A DNA stretch of 64,000 nt. Origin: Leyella lascolaii (GTDB taxonomy: Bacteria; Bacteroidota; Bacteroidia; Bacteroidales; Bacteroidaceae). How positions within the stretch are numbered: the first letter of the stretch is position 1; the number at the start of each line of letters is the position of its first letter. The stretch covers positions 101,855 to 165,854 of the forward strand of contig NZ_LT556038.1 in assembly GCF_900079775.1 (NCBI RefSeq). The letters are read 5' to 3'. The translations under genes and the position numbers were made by a program. Shown in pieces: positions 15,659-25,084 of the stretch. A model generated the notes under the pieces. That model saw only the letters and a list, made by a program, of their open reading frames with translations, ran no database searches and was not told the DNA's origin.

Positions 15659-15666
15659 CAAAGTTA
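15659..15666 (-). promoter_or_regulatory. -7 box TAACTTTG for the AraC/GyrI-like gene
   Basis: TAACTTTG read on the minus strand, 22 bases before the ATG at 15637. No clear TTTG lies 19 bases upstream, which is compatible with an activator-dependent promoter. Confidence 0.5.
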
Positions 15667-15755
15667 CTCAATCTGTTACGAAATCAGTTACCATAAATAG
15701 TCATTTTTGAAATAAGCTGCAAAATCGTAACCTGTGTATATCATTTATAGCAAAC

Positions 15756-16397
15756 TTACTTATACTGCAAATTGTCAATTGCTCTCTGAATCCCGTCCAA
15801 AAAGCGGGAAGCGTGCGCCCCGTCCATTTGCGTGTGGTGGAACTGGAAAGAAACGGTAAGTGTCGTTTTCAGCAGGCGGCGTTTGTATTTGCCCCAAATA
15901 AGAAACGGATTATTAAAAATGCCGCTATACATCCCGACAGCACCGTCTATTTCATATTGTGCCAATGCGGAAGTTCCGATAACCATGCTTTCCGTCAAGT
16001 CGTGATTGACGCAACTTTCAGCCACTTGTTTGGTAAGTTGCAGATAGTGTTGGTTAAACAAAGATACATCATCACAGAAAGGAATATCACACGAACTTAC
16101 CTCGCCTTTTCTGTTAGCTACAATGGTGTTTACTGCAATGGTATCGTACTGCATCAATTTACCGCCAACGGGCAGCGTATAAAATTCTTTCACGTCCCTT
16201 GCGGCTTTGCCGATGCACCAGCACATCAACATATTAAACTTCATGCCCGATTTCCGACTGATTTTCACAAGGCGTGACACGTTGAGTGTCTTAAAGAACG
16301 TCACCATTGGCATGGGTGCGTTCATCCACATTTCAAAGGCGTATGCCCGGCTGGTTTCTTGGGGATTTACTTCTTTCATACTTAATGCTATTTTCAT
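15756..16397 (-). CDS. CatA-like O-acetyltransferase (chloramphenicol acetyltransferase family)
   Basis: 213 residues, the usual length for the trimeric CAT family. The signature FHHTQMDGAHASRF contains the catalytic His (H188 in HHxxxDG) and the structural D192. The N-terminal part (AYAFEMWMNAPMPMVTFFKT) and the FNNPFLIWGKY segment also fit. Members transfer acetyl groups from acetyl-CoA to chloramphenicol or to other hydroxylated compounds; the sequence alone does not prove resistance. It is cargo of the outer mobile element. Confidence 0.8.
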   Translation of the reverse strand: MKIALSMKEVNPQETSRAYAFEMWMNAPMPMVTFFKTLNVSRLVKISRKSGMKFNMLMCWCIGKAARDVKEFYTLPVGGKLMQYDTIAVNTIVANRKGEVSSCDIPFCDDVSLFNQHYLQLTKQVAESCVNHDLTESMVIGTSALAQYEIDGAVGMYSGIFNNPFLIWGKYKRRLLKTTLTVSFQFHHTQMDGAHASRFLDGIQRAIDNLQYK

Positions 16398-16459
16398 TTA
16401 ATGAATCAGACGGCAAAAGTAGGAGAAGCGTTTGACCCCGGATAGAACAAACGGGACAT

Positions 16460-17281
16460 TTATACGGGATTGGTGAACAAATCGGAATATGGATTTGACA
16501 CTTTCAGCAAAGACATGGGCGTATATCCGCAGAACTTCTTGAACTCCCGGATAAAGTGCGACTGGTCGGCATAACCGCTGACGTATGCTATTTGTGCCTG
16601 ATTGATTTCTTTGCCCGCTTGATGCTGCATCTGCGCCAAAGCCTTTTGGAAGCGGACGATACGGGTATATTCTTTGGGATTGATGCCTACAAATGAATGA
16701 AACAACCGCTCAAACTGTTTTTTACTTAGGCAGGCAATAGAAGATAATTCGTTTACAGAGATTTGCGGAGTGATATATATTCGCTGTATGGCGGTGTCTA
16801 TCCTTTCAATTCTGTATGTGGTATCAGTCAAATTATCGGCAATTTGTGACACCAGCCATTTTTCTATATAGCTTATGCAAATAGAATTATTCTCACAGTT
16901 GAATATTCGTGCAGCCAGTTCATTCAAACTCTTGTTTTCAAGACTGTAACCGGACACTTCTTGATTGTAAAAGAGTGAAGTCGGTATGTTCAGAAACATA
17001 CTCATAGCGTGAGGGTGGAATACAACCACTATCATTTCTATATTTCCGTCTGCATATAGGTGTGACGAGAAATTAACTTGTCCGCTGACAGTCAATTTGT
17101 CTTGTGTAACATTCAGTTCAGGGATATATAACGGTGCTTGTTTATGGAAAATGATTTGAGGGCAACCGATAGGATAAGTAAAGGCATCCAGCGGTCGATT
17201 GCTTTTGAATACCCAATAATATCTTATATAAGGTTGCAGCAACTTACATGGCTTGTAAAATTTGAGTTCCTCTTGAATCAT
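16460..17281 (-). CDS. AraC-family transcriptional regulator
   Basis: 273 residues. The N-terminal 150 form a DUF6597-like sensing region (CKLLQPYIRYYWVFKSN). The C-terminal 100 form an AraC HTH pair (ISVNELSSIACLSKKQFERL, AYVSGYADQSHFIREFKKFC, GYTPMSLLK). It lies directly upstream of the acetyltransferase gene on the same strand (gap 62 bases) and may control it. Confidence 0.8.
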   Translation of the reverse strand: MIQEELKFYKPCKLLQPYIRYYWVFKSNRPLDAFTYPIGCPQIIFHKQAPLYIPELNVTQDKLTVSGQVNFSSHLYADGNIEMIVVVFHPHAMSMFLNIPTSLFYNQEVSGYSLENKSLNELAARIFNCENNSICISYIEKWLVSQIADNLTDTTYRIERIDTAIQRIYITPQISVNELSSIACLSKKQFERLFHSFVGINPKEYTRIVRFQKALAQMQHQAGKEINQAQIAYVSGYADQSHFIREFKKFCGYTPMSLLKVSNPYSDLFTNPV

Positions 17282-17331
17282 TTTACAAATGTACTTATTT
17301 TAGTAGTATCTTGTTTATTACAGGGTAGTTT

Positions 17332-17382
17332 TTAGTGCAAGGTGCAAGTATATATCTATATATAGCTTGCACCTTGCACTAA
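17332..17382. repeat. Long perfect palindrome upstream of the araC gene
   Basis: TTAGTGCAAGGTGCAAG (17332-17348) is repeated in inverse at 17366-17382. Each arm holds two GTGCAAG-type half-sites, with an AT-only spacer. It may be a regulator-binding region or a recombination site near the end of the island. Confidence 0.5.
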
Positions 17383-17568
17383 CCGCAGAATATTTATTTT
17401 CAATGATTTGCATATATCAAAAGAAAGCCGTATCTTTGAACCGTAGTTTTAGGCAGACAACGAACAGCCAAAAGGTGACAGAAAAGCGTTATTCTTGTAA
17501 CCTAAGTTGTACCCCCTAAGGCTTTGACATATTGATAAGAAATTGAATTTCAAGGATATTGGGGAGTA

Positions 17569-17591
17569 GGTTCATAACCCTCTCTCTCCGC
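17569..17591 (+). other. tRNA-Ser-like 3' end, possible attachment-site remnant
   Basis: GGTTCATAACCCTCTCTCTC followed by CGC resembles the T-arm and acceptor end of a bacterial tRNA-Ser (GGTTCGAATCC plus CTCTCTCTCCGC), with changes in the T-loop. No tRNA body precedes it. Copies of tRNA 3' ends commonly mark the far end of integrated elements. Here it would place the right limit of the outer island near 17.6 kb. Tentative. Confidence 0.35.
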
Positions 17592-17647
17592 AATAAACCC
17601 TGAAAAAACAAGGATATCACGAAATTTGTACACGAATTTGTACACGA

Positions 17648-17678
17648 AACGCCTGAATTTATTGGAAATTCAGGCGTT
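17648..17678. terminator. Strong hairpin at the right limit of the island
   Basis: AACGCCTGAATTT (17648-17660) pairs perfectly with 17666-17678 around ATTGG, followed by TGTTGTT. It follows a TTTGTACACGAA direct repeat. No gene is seen between 17282 and 18081; the last 400 bases are very AT-rich. Confidence 0.55.
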
Positions 17679-17913
17679 TGTTGTTCAAAAGTAAGAAGCT
17701 CTCCAAACTTTAGTTACATCTTTCCCATATTCACTTATTTTCCATAGCACTCTTTATATAAATGGTGTTTTAGCAATCTTAAATTATTTTATATCATACT
17801 CCAACATTTTCAACCAATAACAAATGCCCAAGTCATATTAATCTAATAACATCCTACATATTTCTCATTTCGAACAGTGTATAAATATAAATAAGCAAAA
17901 AACAACATATTTA

Positions 17914-17944
17914 TTGTAGATATATGTTTTTTTATTTATATTTG
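17914..17944 (+). promoter_or_regulatory. Promoter of the lipoprotein gene at 18082
   Basis: TTG (17914-17916), 20 bases, TATATTTG (17937-17944). The predicted transcript has an unusually long leader of about 130 bases. Confidence 0.55.
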
Positions 17945-18081
17945 CAACGAATACACAAAGATAGTTTGCTTTATGTCAAGGGCAACTTCTTTTGATGAAC
18001 AAAACACACAAATTCATATCAAATAAAATGTATGAAAATCACATGTAAAGTAACATATTTTTTTTAACAAACATCTATCAT

Positions 18082-19455
18082 ATGAAAATCAATCAATTAT
18101 GGATTATGGCAATGGCTGTTTGCACATTGCTTCTCAGCACATCATGCTCCAACGATGATGACTCACCCGAAGTTAAAAATTACAAGCTAGACCAAATTAA
18201 CCCACTGGTCAACTTTGGCAAAACGGTGCAAGAGCTTCAAGCAATTGCAGTTGGTAAAAACGGTTCAGCCACATACGATGAGAGTTCACGCATACTCAGT
18301 GTCACACAAAACGACAATCCGGTGGTGGCAAAAACCGATTACTACTTTGACTTGGAAGGACATTATCAAATTGCTGTCTCCACGTTGAAAGATCCCGATT
18401 TGGTCAACATGGTGCTCGAAACCTATCATGCAGCCGGTTTTAAAGATGTAGCATCTGACCAGCAAAGCAAAGCGGGCACTGTGCTGCAGGATCCTACAAA
18501 CAAGTATTGGGTGGAGGTAAGAAACAACTATGAATATAACCACAAAACAGGTACTATTATTGCAGCACCGATAGATGAGGGTACATGGTCGTTCACAAGA
18601 CGCTCCTCACTGAGCAATAAAGACGGGTTTATGGCTCCACTGCTTGCCGTGGGTGCACAGCCAGAAGTGATTAAGCTGTTTGAGAGCAGGCTTGGGCACA
18701 CCTACAACACTACATTGTCATCACCGGAAAAGGGTATAATGTATTTCAATACCTTAAATGATAAATTTCCGTACATGAAGTACTGGCTCGACTTAGACAC
18801 GAAATCATACTTGGAAGAGGCAGCTGTGGTCGCACCCAAAGGAACCGAAATTAATGCCGATGACGCAGCAATTTTTGTTGAGTCATTGGGATACAAGTAT
18901 GTTCCGTTGCTCGATAATGACAATGCACAAATTTATTGGAACAAAGAAATGAAGAGTGCCGTATCTCTATCGGTAAAGGCACCAGAGGGAAAAGAAAAAA
19001 CTTACGAACCCAGAATACAGTTCTATCCCGCTGATTACACCGAATATCTACCATACGACAAAATTGAAATGATTTGGCCAATCACGGAGTTTGGCAAATA
19101 CACCATTGCCGAAGTTGCAAAATTGTATGAAAGCAAAGACTATTTTGAGGATTATATGGAGGCAGATGAACAGATTGGTTTGCCTGTCGTAATCACCAAT
19201 GGCAGGGATTTCACCAAAATTTTCCTCTTTGAAGACAAGGGGAAATACGAAGGATTGGCTATGCTGGCACGCAATGATAACGTAATTAAATCGCCAGCGT
19301 TGGTACAAGCCCTGCTTGATGCGGGCTTTGAAGCTTATCCCGAAGCAGCTATTCCCACATGGCGAAATAATAAAACCGGTGTAGAAGTACAGATTGACAT
19401 GTACGACATGCTGGGTATGGGTCCGTTAGTATTTATGCAACGCATTGGTATATAA
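18082..19455 (+). CDS. Surface or periplasmic lipoprotein of unknown function
   Basis: 457 residues. The signal peptide ends in LLLSTSC, with Cys22 followed by SNDDDS. The acidic run after the Cys resembles the lipoprotein export signal that sends Bacteroidetes lipoproteins to the cell surface. The rest has repeated short motifs (VNMVLETYHAAGFKDV, VIKLFESRLGHTY, FVESLGYKYVPL, LVQALLDAGFEAYPE), suggesting several copies of one alpha/beta unit. No known family. A protease gene follows 124 bases downstream. Confidence 0.7.
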   Translation: MKINQLWIMAMAVCTLLLSTSCSNDDDSPEVKNYKLDQINPLVNFGKTVQELQAIAVGKNGSATYDESSRILSVTQNDNPVVAKTDYYFDLEGHYQIAVSTLKDPDLVNMVLETYHAAGFKDVASDQQSKAGTVLQDPTNKYWVEVRNNYEYNHKTGTIIAAPIDEGTWSFTRRSSLSNKDGFMAPLLAVGAQPEVIKLFESRLGHTYNTTLSSPEKGIMYFNTLNDKFPYMKYWLDLDTKSYLEEAAVVAPKGTEINADDAAIFVESLGYKYVPLLDNDNAQIYWNKEMKSAVSLSVKAPEGKEKTYEPRIQFYPADYTEYLPYDKIEMIWPITEFGKYTIAEVAKLYESKDYFEDYMEADEQIGLPVVITNGRDFTKIFLFEDKGKYEGLAMLARNDNVIKSPALVQALLDAGFEAYPEAAIPTWRNNKTGVEVQIDMYDMLGMGPLVFMQRIGI

Positions 19456-19578
19456 CATTCAGTAATCGGCTTTAGGGAAGAGCCCTATTTTTACATTCAA
19501 AACCCGGGTTCCTTCAATCGAAAGGGATCCGGGCTGTTTTAATCAGTAGATATTAATGGCAGAAGAACACCCCAAACT

Positions 19579-21366
19579 ATGAATATGAAAAAATTAACAA
19601 CCCTTTTAGTTGTCTGCGCCCTATGCAACTGCATACATGCCGAACCGGCACAAAATGTGGTAAAAAAAGTGGTGCAACCGGATGGAACCACTCTACTTTT
19701 GACTTTAGCAGGCGATGAACGACTACATTATTATGTTACTTCCGACGGATATCCGGTGCTTGAAGAACACGGTGTGTACTACTATGCAGAACCGACAGCC
19801 GACAACCTTGTGTGCACAAAAGTGCCGGCACATGCCCCTGATACGCGCACTACATCAGAACAAAGCATGCTACAAAAGCCGGAGATGATGGCAAAGCGAT
19901 TGTCTCAAGTACACACAGAGTCATGGCAAAAATATCCTATGGCAGTAGGAAAACCAATGGCAAACTTGCAGGGGACCAAGCGGGGACTGGTGATATTAAT
20001 GGCATTTAAGAATATGCCATTTGTTACCCCCAACATAAAACAAGCCGTTGAGAATATGTGTAACCAGCCGGGATACAACTACAATCAAGCTTTGGGAAGC
20101 GTAAACGACTATTTTAAAGACCAAAGCAACGGAACCTTTGATTTGCAGTTCGACGTAGTGGGACCATTCACAGCCGAGGAAGACATGGAATTTTATGGCA
20201 ACAACGGCGGCATGGGGAAAGACCAGAATGTCCAGTTGCTAATAACAGAAGCCATAGATGCGGCAGATGCCGACGGTGTGGATTTCAGACAATACGATTG
20301 GGATAATGACGGATATGTGGAACAGATTTATGTGCTGTATGCCGGATACTCAGAGTCAGACGGTGCCCCATCGAGCACAATCTGGCCGCACGAAAGTGTA
20401 TTGCAAACTCCTCGGAAGCGGGATGGTGTGCGCATAAAGACTTATGCTTGCAGTTCGGAACTGACAGGAAGAACCGGTAACACACTTGATGGCATATCCA
20501 CTATGTGTCACGAATTTTCACATTGTCTGGGACTGCCCGACTTTTACGACGTCAAGAGCAACTCATCGGGAAGTGTGGGTAACTACGGCATGAACCAATG
20601 GAGCATAATGGCATCGGGAACAAGAAATGCCGACGGAAACATACCTCCGTCATTTACGGGCTACGAAAAGGCGTTTTGTGGTTGGGATACACCTATTGAA
20701 CTCAATGAGTCGACCAACATTTCACATCTGCAGCCAATTGCATCTGGAGGCAAATGCTACAAAATTGTAAACCCGAATAATCCCAACGAGTACTATTTGT
20801 TGGAAAACCGAAACGGCAATACAAATTGGGACAAGGGTCTGAACACCGATGGAACGGGGGCTGCCGTGAACGGATTGCTCGTATATCATGTAACTTATGA
20901 TGAAAACATATGGGCAGTCAATGAAGTGAACGCGTCAACAAGAACCATACAAAGAATGGTGCCCATACCAGCTGACGGGAATTTGGAAAACTACTATTCA
21001 ACTATAGGAGGCTATCATATCAATCCTGACGGATTGGCAGGAGACTTGTATCCATACCGGACTAACAGCGGTTCGTTTAACAATGCCCTTACAGACGGGA
21101 CATCGCCTGCGGCATCGCTTAACACTCCAAATACAGACGGTACATACCTGATGCACAAAAACATTACCGATATTACAAAAAACACGGACGGGAGCATTTC
21201 TTTTTCATTTTCTTCCACCACCACAGATATAACATCGGCAACAGCGCATGAAAATTCAAAAAACAATTACTATAATTTGAAAGGAATGTTTATGGGTACG
21301 GACGCAGAGAAACTACCAAAAGGAATTTACATTCTAAATGGAAAGAAAGTGGTGATTGACCGCTGA
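19579..21366 (+). CDS. M6-family secreted metalloprotease
   Basis: 595 residues with a signal peptide (ATG 19579 or 19585). The M6 domain starts near residue 135 (GLVILMAFKNMPF). The zinc site is HEFSHCLGLPDFYD (H311, E312, H315, with D321 near the third-ligand position), as in immune-inhibitor-A-type proteases. The final 35 residues (YYNLKGMFMGTDAEKLPKGI, YILNGKKVVID) look like the C-terminal sorting tail of the Por/type IX system. It is probably exported and degrades proteins outside the cell. Confidence 0.85.
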   Translation: MNMKKLTTLLVVCALCNCIHAEPAQNVVKKVVQPDGTTLLLTLAGDERLHYYVTSDGYPVLEEHGVYYYAEPTADNLVCTKVPAHAPDTRTTSEQSMLQKPEMMAKRLSQVHTESWQKYPMAVGKPMANLQGTKRGLVILMAFKNMPFVTPNIKQAVENMCNQPGYNYNQALGSVNDYFKDQSNGTFDLQFDVVGPFTAEEDMEFYGNNGGMGKDQNVQLLITEAIDAADADGVDFRQYDWDNDGYVEQIYVLYAGYSESDGAPSSTIWPHESVLQTPRKRDGVRIKTYACSSELTGRTGNTLDGISTMCHEFSHCLGLPDFYDVKSNSSGSVGNYGMNQWSIMASGTRNADGNIPPSFTGYEKAFCGWDTPIELNESTNISHLQPIASGGKCYKIVNPNNPNEYYLLENRNGNTNWDKGLNTDGTGAAVNGLLVYHVTYDENIWAVNEVNASTRTIQRMVPIPADGNLENYYSTIGGYHINPDGLAGDLYPYRTNSGSFNNALTDGTSPAASLNTPNTDGTYLMHKNITDITKNTDGSISFSFSSTTTDITSATAHENSKNNYYNLKGMFMGTDAEKLPKGIYILNGKKVVIDR

Positions 21367-21492
21367 CAATGGCGTATGGCTGCGGTAGCCGTAAAAACCG
21401 GTCTAATCCGCTCCCTTGACCAACACTCATACCGGTATACAAAAAAGAAGAGAAGCATACTATAATGTCATGCTTCTCTTCTTTCCTTAACG

Positions 21493-21566
21493 TCGGGGCG
21501 ACAGGATTCGAACCTGCGACCGCCTGGTCCCAAACCAGATGCGCTACCGGACTGCGCTACGCCCCG
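21493..21566 (-). tRNA. tRNA-Pro (anticodon TGG)
   Basis: 74 bases on the minus strand: acceptor CGGGGCG/CGCCCCG plus A, D-arm with AGCGCAGTCCGGTAGCGC, anticodon loop TTTGGGA, T-arm with GGTTCGAACC. No CCA is encoded, as usual in this phylum. Confidence 0.95.
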
Positions 21567-21637
21567 AAAATGCAAGCTTTCAAATTTGCGAATGCAAAAT
21601 TACTCGTTTTTATTGAATCTTGCAAATTTTATATTCA

Positions 21638-22825
21638 CTATTTTATAATGCCCTGTTCTACAAATATCTTTTTCAGAATCTGCACACCGCGCTCAACCTG
21701 CTCTTCTGTATGTGTCGCCATCAATGCGAAACGCACAAGCGTGTCCTGCGGAGCACATGCCGGAGGAATAACGGAATTGATGAACACACCGTTGTCATAA
21801 GCAAGTTTTGTAACAACAAAAGTCTTGGTAGCGTCTCTTACATATAAAGGTATAATAGGACTTTCCGTATCGCCTATTTCGAAGCCCTCTTCCCTGAAAC
21901 GGCGCAAAGCGTATTTTGTTACCGCCCATAACTTCTCAATGCGCTCAGGTTCCTTCTGTATGATGTGCAACGCTTCCATAGCCGCAGCCGTTGCCGCAGG
22001 CGTATCAGACGCACTGAATATATAGGTACGGCATGTATGACGCAAATAGTTGATAGTGTCGAAGTCACCTGCGATGAAGCCACCGATGCTTGCAAGAGAT
22101 TTCGAGAAAGTGCCCATAATGAGATCCACCTCATCAGTAAGACCGAAATAGTCACACACACCACGACCGTCACGCCCGAACACACCTATACCGTGAGCCT
22201 CATCAACCATTACAGAACAATTGTATTTATGCTTGAGTTCTACAATTGCGGGAAGATTGGCGAGGTCGCCCTCCATAGAGAACACTCCGTCTACAACAAT
22301 AAGTTTAACGGCATCATATGGGAGTGATTTGAGAATGTTTTCCAAATCATCCATATCATTATGCTTGTAATGAAGTTGTCTGGCAAATGACAGACGACGT
22401 CCGTCTACAATGCTTGCATGATCCCGGTCGTCGCATATAATATAGTCACCACGTCCTACTACCATGGCGATGACACCCGCATTGACAGAAAAACCGGTTG
22501 AGAAGCACAAAGCATCGTCCTTGCCTACAAATTCGGCAAGTTCTTTCTCAAGCTGCACATGCAAATCTAAGGTTCCGTTAAGGAAACGGCTTCCCGCGCA
22601 ACCAGAACCGTATTTGTCCAACGCCGCCTTTGCAGCATCTATCACACGCTGGTCTCCGGTAAGTCCGGTATAAGCATTCGATCCGAACATAAGCACTTTA
22701 TGGCCGCCCATCTCAACCTCTGTGCCCTGCTTACTCGTAATCTGACGGAAATAAGGATACATTCCAGCCTCCATTATCTTTTGAGGCTCGCGATAACTTT
22801 TGTATCTTTCTTGTAATTGTCCCAT
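21638..22825 (-). CDS. spt: Serine palmitoyltransferase (alpha-oxoamine synthase)
   Basis: 395 residues, the length of bacterial alpha-oxoamine synthases. PLP features: H136 in DDRDHASIVDG, D208 and H211 in VDEAHGIGVFG, and the Schiff-base lysine K242 in GTFSKSLASIGG. Overall pattern (MFGSNAYTGLTGD, GSGCAGSRFLNGT) matches Bacteroidales serine palmitoyltransferase, which joins serine and an acyl-CoA to start sphingolipid synthesis. The related 2-amino-3-ketobutyrate ligase is the main alternative. It diverges from a lipid kinase gene, which supports a lipid role. Confidence 0.85.
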   Translation of the reverse strand: MGQLQERYKSYREPQKIMEAGMYPYFRQITSKQGTEVEMGGHKVLMFGSNAYTGLTGDQRVIDAAKAALDKYGSGCAGSRFLNGTLDLHVQLEKELAEFVGKDDALCFSTGFSVNAGVIAMVVGRGDYIICDDRDHASIVDGRRLSFARQLHYKHNDMDDLENILKSLPYDAVKLIVVDGVFSMEGDLANLPAIVELKHKYNCSVMVDEAHGIGVFGRDGRGVCDYFGLTDEVDLIMGTFSKSLASIGGFIAGDFDTINYLRHTCRTYIFSASDTPAATAAAMEALHIIQKEPERIEKLWAVTKYALRRFREEGFEIGDTESPIIPLYVRDATKTFVVTKLAYDNGVFINSVIPPACAPQDTLVRFALMATHTEEQVERGVQILKKIFVEQGIIK

Positions 22826-22870
22826 TTTAATTTAAATAGGTATAAATCCTCTATTTTTTTATTCAGGGTG

Positions 22871-22878
22871 CAAAGATA
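22871..22878 (-). promoter_or_regulatory. -7 box TATCTTTG for spt
   Basis: Minus-strand TATCTTTG followed by GC, 46 bases before the spt start. A plus-strand TATATTTG (22973-22980) serves the divergent kinase gene. No clear -33 TTTG at either. Confidence 0.5.
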
Positions 22879-23077
22879 CAAAAAAGATATTATAATCTGA
22901 TTATTTTAATAAGAAATGTGTCTGTACGTTATTTTTGTACAACAAGCAGCTTACTCATTACTATTTTTTTATTATATTTGTCCATGCTGTTTTTCGACAA
23001 GAAAATCAATGTATTATCAAATAGTACAAAATAATTTACAAATAGATTGAGATACGTCATTAATTCAGACAATAATA

Positions 23078-24103
23078 ATGAAAAAGAAGATTGTTTTCGT
23101 AATTAATCTTACATCAGGAACGTCTGACAAGACTTCAATACCACCACTTATTGATGAACATCTCGATAAGGACAAATTCGAATACGAAATTGTAACGACT
23201 GAATATGCGGGACACGCTTCCGAAATATCCGCAAAAGCGAAAAACGACGGTGTTGACATTGTTGTGGCTGTAGGAGGTGACGGAACGGTGAACGAGGTGG
23301 CGCGCTCTATCGTACATTCGGGAACTGCCCTTGGAATAATTCCGTGCGGATCCGGCAACGGGCTTGCGCGGCATCTGCTTTTGCCCATGAACACAAGAAA
23401 GGCGATAGAAATAATCAATGCCTGTGAAATCCACGAGCTCGATTATGGTATAATAAACGAATATCCGTTTTTCTGTACATGCGGCATGGGGTTTGACGCG
23501 TTCGTAAGCATGAAATTCGCGGAAAGCGGCAAGAGAGGCCCCATCACGTATGCCGAAAACATACTGCGGGAAGGACTGAAATACAAGCCTGAGACTTACA
23601 TCATAGAGGATGAGAACGGCACAAAGACATACAAGGCTTTCCTCATATCATGCGCCAACGCATCCCAATACGGGAACAATGCATACATAGCACCGCAGGC
23701 ATCCATGAGCGACGGACTTATGGACGTTATCATAATGGAGCCATTCGACATGCTGGAAGCTCCTCAGATAAGCATAGACATGTTCAACAAGACACTCGAC
23801 AAAAACACAAGAATAAAAACGTTCCACAGCAAAAAAATCCATATTCACAGAACGAAACCGGGCGTCATACATTATGACGGAGACCCCGTGATGGCAGGAG
23901 AGGACATCAATGTAGAGATAAAGGAGAAAGGCATAAAAATAATAATAAACCCTTATGCCAATAAGAACATGCGAAAACCGAACGCGCTGCAGAACGTTCT
24001 GTCTGAAATATTCAACGAAATAAACAGCATGCGTGAGGATATAGCCAAACACAGAGAGGCTACCTACCGGTTCATGGGTAAATCACAGAGAAAAGAAGAA
24101 TGA
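23078..24103 (+). CDS. Diacylglycerol-kinase-family lipid kinase
   Basis: 341 residues. It carries the nucleotide-binding GGDGTVNEVA motif (near residue 67), the GIIPCGSGNGLARHL motif, and the C-terminal IHYDGDP region of the DagK/YegS/sphingosine-kinase fold. Members phosphorylate diacylglycerol, sphingosine or ceramide-like lipids. Divergent pairing with serine palmitoyltransferase makes a sphingoid or ceramide substrate attractive, but this is inference. The C-terminal 40 residues are helical and extra to the core fold. Confidence 0.8.
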   Translation: MKKKIVFVINLTSGTSDKTSIPPLIDEHLDKDKFEYEIVTTEYAGHASEISAKAKNDGVDIVVAVGGDGTVNEVARSIVHSGTALGIIPCGSGNGLARHLLLPMNTRKAIEIINACEIHELDYGIINEYPFFCTCGMGFDAFVSMKFAESGKRGPITYAENILREGLKYKPETYIIEDENGTKTYKAFLISCANASQYGNNAYIAPQASMSDGLMDVIIMEPFDMLEAPQISIDMFNKTLDKNTRIKTFHSKKIHIHRTKPGVIHYDGDPVMAGEDINVEIKEKGIKIIINPYANKNMRKPNALQNVLSEIFNEINSMREDIAKHREATYRFMGKSQRKEE

Positions 24104-24129
24104 CAATATGTTTTTACAAAGAAAGCAGC

Positions 24130-24164
24130 AAGACGGGATGAAGAGCTTTTCTTCATCCCGTCTT
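24130..24164 (+). terminator. Terminator of the lipid kinase gene
   Basis: AAGACGGGATGAAGA pairs perfectly with 24150-24164 around GCTTT, 27 bases past the stop. The stem is long enough to act in both directions, but trmN6 ends 165 bases farther on. Confidence 0.75.
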
Positions 24165-24328
24165 GTCCGCGCTCAGGCATCATGCGACAATATTCTGAGC
24201 AGATTGCATAATACATCCGGAGCTACATTCTTTTTATTTTATTACAAGCACGAATCTCATGCAACCCTCACGACAAAGACAAACAGAATCATTTGATTCT
24301 TTGCTCCGGAAATCATGGCATACACCTT

Positions 24329-25030
24329 TTATTTGATATAAAAATCCTCAGTAAGACTCCTGTACCATTCAGACTTATTTCCGTCATCATCAAACAGGCA
24401 CACGTTCTCAGGCACACACTCTCCTACCCTTCGTCTTGCAAACGAGAGAAGCACGCGTTTCGGTGATTTGCGCGGCACTGTCTTTACCACGCACCTCTTT
24501 ATTTCAAGCATACCGTAAATGCTTGCTTCCGCACAGAAATTCTTTTCAGCTTCTGTGGGTATGACAACACTGAACACACCGTCTTCCGTAAGCAGACGCG
24601 CCACACTTCTGAACAAGTCCGAATAAGGAAGCGTGTCTGCATGACGTGCCACCGAACGCCTGGCATCAGGACACTTCAGGCTGTCTGTGAAGAACGGAGG
24701 ATTTGATACTATACTGTCAAAAGAAATCCTGGCAGAAAAATCCTGCAAACGTACATGCTCTATCTCTATACGCCGCGCAAACGGACTTTCCGATATGTTC
24801 TCCTGAGCCTGCCGGCATGCATCCTCATCCGTATCAATGCCGCACACCGTGGCTTTCTCAAAACGCTGAGCCATCATCAGCGCAATAAGCCCAGTACCGG
24901 TTCCCACATCAAGAATATTCCTACCGCCTGCAGCCCACGCGCCAAGCAACACACCGTCAGTGCCTACTTTCATTGCGCACTTATCCTGACGCACACTAAA
25001 ACGTCTGAATGTAAACCCTTGTCCGCTCAT
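24329..25030 (-). CDS. trmN6: tRNA1(Val) adenine-37 N6-methyltransferase
   Basis: Start taken at ATG 25030 (MSGQGFTFRRFSVRQDKCAM; 25036 is equally possible), about 233 residues. The SAM site is ILDVGTGTGLIALM; the amino-methyltransferase motif IV is SNPPFF. The family-specific stretch DKCAMKVGTDGVLLGAWA is present. It methylates A37 of tRNA-Val, as YfiC does. Single gene, convergent with the lipid kinase. Confidence 0.85.
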   Translation of the reverse strand: MSGQGFTFRRFSVRQDKCAMKVGTDGVLLGAWAAGGRNILDVGTGTGLIALMMAQRFEKATVCGIDTDEDACRQAQENISESPFARRIEIEHVRLQDFSARISFDSIVSNPPFFTDSLKCPDARRSVARHADTLPYSDLFRSVARLLTEDGVFSVVIPTEAEKNFCAEASIYGMLEIKRCVVKTVPRKSPKRVLLSFARRRVGECVPENVCLFDDDGNKSEWYRSLTEDFYIK

Positions 25031-25084
25031 TCCCATTCTACGCAAAATCAAAAAAAACATATACTCCTTATTATATAAGGACAA

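Noticed and set aside
14489-15661. Longer start of the zinc-ribbon regulator at 15661
   Set aside because: That TTG lies inside the TAACTTTG promoter box, so it would not be transcribed; ATG 15637 is preferred.
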